Part shown: in pieces, positions 61,901 through 64,000 of the stretch
Position numbering within the stretch: the stretch's first letter is position 1
Layout of the letters: every line of letters starts with the position of its first letter
NCBI GenBank assembly: GCA_910580235.1
Contig: CAJTVU010000005.1
Span: 1 to 64,000 of the forward strand
Length of the DNA stretch: 64,000 nt
From: an uncultured Dorea sp.
Lineage (GTDB): Bacteria > Bacillota > Clostridia > Lachnospirales > Lachnospiraceae
Direction: 5' to 3'
Made by a program: the position numbers and the translations under genes
Notes under the pieces: model-generated
What the model was told of the DNA's origin: nothing
The model's input: the letters and a program-made list of their open reading frames with translations, nothing else
Databases searched by the model: none

Positions 61901-62112
61901 CTATGCGTAAAGAAGCGGATTTTGAAGTCATGGATAAGATCAGCCTCACATATGAAGGTACTAAGAAGGCAGAGGGGATCTTCGAGGCAAATGCGAAGCT
62001 GATCGGTGAGGAGACTCTTGCAGAGAGCGTTACGAAAGAGACAGCAAAGGGTTATACGAAGGAATGGAAGATTAACGGCGAGAACGTAACGCTTGGTGTA
62101 GAGAAGATATAA
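58942..62112 (+). CDS. ileS: Isoleucine-tRNA ligase
   Basis: A 1056-residue class I synthetase. The HIGH motif is PHIGHVLTR (near 55) and KMSKS is KMSKSKGN (near 610). An editing domain is inserted between them (about 200-400, with WTTTPWTLPSN). The length and the C-terminal region resemble the eukaryote-like, mupirocin-tolerant IleRS type (about 1030-1060 residues), not the roughly 920-residue zinc-ended bacterial form. AAAGGAGG precedes two adjacent ATGs. It is controlled by the T-box leader upstream. Confidence 0.96.
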   Translation: MMYKKVSTDLNFVDREKATEKFWEENQIFEKSMKEREGSPMYTFYDGPPTANGKPHIGHVLTRVIKDMIPRYRTMKGCEVPRKAGWDTHGLPVELEVERALGLDGKEQIESYGLEPFIDKCKESVWKYKGMWEDFSGTVGFWADMENPYVTYHNDFIESEWWALKKIWDKGLLYKGFKIVPYCPRCGTPLSAQEVAQGYKDVKERSAIVRFKAKGEDAYLLAWTTTPWTLPSNLGLCVNPKETYAKVKCVDGYTYYMAEALLDTVLGHLAEQGGEGAEGKKAYEVLETYKGKDLEYKEYEPLYQCAADGIANQNKKAFYVTCDDYVTLTDGTGVVHIAPAFGEDDANVCRKYDMPFVQLVDEKGNMAESTPFAGLFVKKADPEVLKDLEKRGLLFTAPNFEHSYPHCWRCDTPLIYYARESWFIKMTAVKEDLIANNNTINWIPESIGKGRFGDWLENVQDWGISRNRYWGTPLNIWECECGHQHSIGSIAELKEMSDNCPDEIELHRPYIDEVTIRCPKCGKPMHRVPEVIDCWFDSGAMPFAQHHYPFENEELFEKQFPADFISEAVDQTRGWFYSLLAISTLIFNKAPYKNVIVLGHVQDENGQKMSKSKGNAVDPFDALEKYGADAIRWYFYVNSAPWLPNRFHGKAVVEGQRKFMGTLWNTYAFFVLYANIDGFDATKHTLEYDKLTVMDKWLLSKLNTLVKDVDESLGDYRIPEAARALQDFVDDMSNWYVRRSRERFWAKGMEQDKINAYMTLYTALVTVAKAAAPMIPFMTEEIYQNLVRSIDKNAPESIHLCDFPEADEASIDKELESNMDKVLKLVVMGRACRNTANIKNRQPIGQMYIKAEFGLPKFYQDTVEEELNVKAVTFTQEVRDFTSYSFKPQLKTVGPKYGKMLGGIKGALGAIDGNAAMDEINKTGALKLDIHGQEITLFKEDLLIESAQTEGYVSENDNGITVVLDTNLTEELLEEGFVREIISKVQTMRKEADFEVMDKISLTYEGTKKAEGIFEANAKLIGEETLAESVTKETAKGYTKEWKINGENVTLGVEKI

Positions 62113-62153
62113 AAGCACATAAGATAGAGTGAGAAAGGAGAGGAAGAGAAGAA

Positions 62154-64000
62154 ATGTATAATCCCAGATTTGAGAAGAACGCCTTTAAGAAGGAAGTAGA
62201 GAACAATGTCAAAACACTTTTCAGGAAGACGGTGGAGGAGGCGAACCAACAGCAGCTGTTCCAGGCAGTGTCTTACGCCGTAAAGGAAGTCATTATTGAC
62301 GACTGGCTCGCTACACAGAAGAAGTACGATGAGGAAGACCCAAAGATGGTCTACTACATGTCCATGGAGTTCCTGATGGGAAGGGCTCTTGGAAATAACC
62401 TGATCAACATGACGGCTTACACAGAAGTAAAGGAAGCCCTTGATGAGATGGGCATCAATCTGAATGCGATCGAAGATCAGGAGCCGGATCCGGCGCTTGG
62501 GAACGGAGGACTTGGGCGTCTGGCAGCATGCTTCCTGGATTCTCTTACTACACTTGGGTATGCCGCTTACGGCTGCGGGATCCGCTACCGCTACGGCATG
62601 TTCAAGCAGAAGATTGAGGACGGATGTCAGATTGAGATGCCGGACAACTGGCTGAAGGATGGCAATCCGTTTGAGCTTAGACGGCCAGAGTACGCGAAAG
62701 AAGTGCGCTTCGGAGGGAATATCCGTGTGCAGTACGATGATGTGACCGGGGAGATGCGTTTTGCACAGGAGAATTATGAGTCTGTAATGGCGGTTCCTTA
62801 CGATTATCCGATCGTAGGCTACAATAATCATGTGGTAAACACTTTGCGTATCTGGGATGCGGAGCCGATCGTGGACTTCGAATTGAATTCCTTTGACAGA
62901 GGAGATTACCACAAGGCGGTGGAGCAGCAGAACCTGGCAAAGACGATCGTTGAGGTCCTTTATCCGAATGATAATCACTACGCAGGAAAAGAGCTTCGTC
63001 TGAAACAGCAGTATTTCTTCGTATCTGCAAGCCTTCAGGAAGCAGTTGATAAGTATAAGAGGACGCATGACGATATTACGAAGCTGTATGAGAAGATGAC
63101 GATCCAGATGAACGATACGCATCCGACTGTGGCGGTCGCCGAGCTGATGAGGATCCTTCTTGATGAGGAGGGGCTTGGCTGGAACGAGGCGTGGAACGTT
63201 ACGACGAAGACATGTGCTTATACGAACCATACGATTATGGCCGAAGCGCTTGAGAAATGGCCGATCGACTTATTCTCCAGGCTGCTCCCGAGAGTATATC
63301 AGATCATCCAGGAGATTGACAGAAGGTTCATCCTTCAGATCCACGCGCAGTATCCGGGGAATGAGGAGAAAGTCCGCAAGATGGCGATCTTAAGGGACGG
63401 GCAGGTGAAGATGGCCCACCTTGCCATTGTGGCTGGGTATTCTGTAAACGGGGTCGCAAGGCTCCACACGGAGATCCTTAAGAATCAGGAGCTGAAAGAT
63501 TTCTATCAGATGATGCCGGATAAGTTCAATAATAAGACGAACGGGATTACCCAGAGGCGCTTCCTCATGCATGGGAACCATCTTCTTGCAGACTGGGTAA
63601 CGGAGAAAATAGGAACGAAAGATTGGATTACAGATCTGTCTCTCATGAAGGGGCTTAAGCCACTGGCAGAAGATAAGGCTGCGCTGGAAGAGTTCATGCA
63701 GATCAAATTTAAGAACAAAGAACGCCTTGCAGCGTACATTAAAGAGCATAACGGTGTGGAAGTGGATCCGCGATCTATTTTCGACGTGCAGGTAAAACGT
63801 CTTCACGAGTACAAGAGGCAGCTGCTTAACATCCTTCATGTAATGTATCTGTATAACCAGTTAAAAGAGCATCCGGAAATTGAATTCTACCCGAGGACAT
63901 TTATCTTCGGCGCGAAAGCTTCTGCAGGCTATATCCGTGCAAAGCAGATCATTAAGCTGATCAATTCTGTCGCAGAGGTAGTAAATAACGATCAGAGCAT
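62154..64000 (+). CDS. glgP: Glycogen/alpha-glucan phosphorylase, 3' part beyond window
   Basis: The first 615 codons of a phosphorylase that releases glucose-1-phosphate from alpha-1,4-glucans using pyridoxal phosphate. The N-terminal MVYYMSMEFLMGRALGNNL, the GNGGLGRLAACFLDS block, the QMNDTHPTVAV block and the FIFGAKASAGY near the edge are diagnostic. The PLP-binding lysine lies beyond the window end. It starts 41 bases after ileS with GGAGAGGAAG upstream and may be partly cotranscribed with it. Confidence 0.95.
   Translation, partial: MYNPRFEKNAFKKEVENNVKTLFRKTVEEANQQQLFQAVSYAVKEVIIDDWLATQKKYDEEDPKMVYYMSMEFLMGRALGNNLINMTAYTEVKEALDEMGINLNAIEDQEPDPALGNGGLGRLAACFLDSLTTLGYAAYGCGIRYRYGMFKQKIEDGCQIEMPDNWLKDGNPFELRRPEYAKEVRFGGNIRVQYDDVTGEMRFAQENYESVMAVPYDYPIVGYNNHVVNTLRIWDAEPIVDFELNSFDRGDYHKAVEQQNLAKTIVEVLYPNDNHYAGKELRLKQQYFFVSASLQEAVDKYKRTHDDITKLYEKMTIQMNDTHPTVAVAELMRILLDEEGLGWNEAWNVTTKTCAYTNHTIMAEALEKWPIDLFSRLLPRVYQIIQEIDRRFILQIHAQYPGNEEKVRKMAILRDGQVKMAHLAIVAGYSVNGVARLHTEILKNQELKDFYQMMPDKFNNKTNGITQRRFLMHGNHLLADWVTEKIGTKDWITDLSLMKGLKPLAEDKAALEEFMQIKFKNKERLAAYIKEHNGVEVDPRSIFDVQVKRLHEYKRQLLNILHVMYLYNQLKEHPEIEFYPRTFIFGAKASAGYIRAKQIIKLINSVAEVVNNDQS

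Noticed and set aside
62052..63230. A 392-codon minus-strand frame over ileS and the phosphorylase gene
   Set aside because: It is antisense to clearly conserved phosphorylase motifs and has no family resemblance or start signals.

Overview
The window is a chromosomal origin region of a Gram-positive anaerobe of the order Clostridiales, most likely family Lachnospiraceae. The evidence is the gene order rpmH-rnpA-yidD-yidC-jag-mnmE-mnmG-rsmG-parA-parB beside dnaA-dnaN-yaaA-recF-gyrB-gyrA, three consensus parS sites, AGGAGG ribosome sites, and the DUF4446 and DUF3881 proteins next to serS. The genus cannot be fixed from the sequence alone. Strand use switches at the dnaA/rpmH gap: dnaA to gyrA run leftward and rpmH to serS run rightward, as expected for two replichores leaving an origin. 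The best oriC candidate is the dnaA-dnaN gap (about 14.2-14.5 kb).

Layout. 0-7.3 kb: partial tRNA-Ser, an operon of two-subunit fumarase plus a PlsC acyltransferase, a GntR-regulated ABC transporter, a DUF2975/HTH/DUF4173 membrane group, and a C-GCAxxG-C-C protein. 7.4-28.1 kb: the replication, RNA-modification and segregation core, then serS, DUF3881 and tRNA-Arg. 28.2-39 kb: a decayed ORF6N-type gene, a FIST plus soluble chemotaxis-receptor pair, a TetR-controlled FtsX-type ABC exporter, an LDH2-family dehydrogenase, a D,D-carboxypeptidase and three small membrane proteins. 39.1-55.1 kb: a leftward eight-gene operon ending in a trimodular nonribosomal peptide synthetase. 55.1-58.5 kb: a GHKL kinase/LytTR regulator pair, an XRE-cupin regulator and a LysE-type exporter. 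58.5-64 kb: an isoleucine T-box leader, ileS and a glycogen phosphorylase cut by the window edge.

The most interesting system is the 39-55 kb operon. In transcription order it encodes a phosphopantetheinyl transferase, a membrane acyltransferase-like protein, a SpoIIE/RsbU-type phosphatase, a STAS antagonist, a stand-alone RsbW-like ATPase, a MATE transporter with a second RsbW-like ATPase fused to its C-terminus, a PaaK/CapK-like adenylating enzyme, and an A-T-C-A-T-C-A-T-R synthetase. The reductase end predicts an aldehyde product. The first adenylation domain lacks the aspartate that normally holds an amino group, so an N-capped dipeptide aldehyde is the leading guess. The phosphatase/STAS/ATPase set is a partner-switching module with no sigma factor in sight, and the MATE-ATPase fusion suggests that the switch acts on export. 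A promoter-like element with two 12-bp direct repeats and a terminator hairpin in the putative leader precede the operon, just downstream of the LytTR two-component genes.

Other unexplained structure: the rsmG-parA gap holds three parS sites interleaved with three copies of a 62-bp repeat, two of them forming a large inverted repeat around a GC-rich double hairpin. Several gene ends carry GGGGAC/GTCCCC palindromes.
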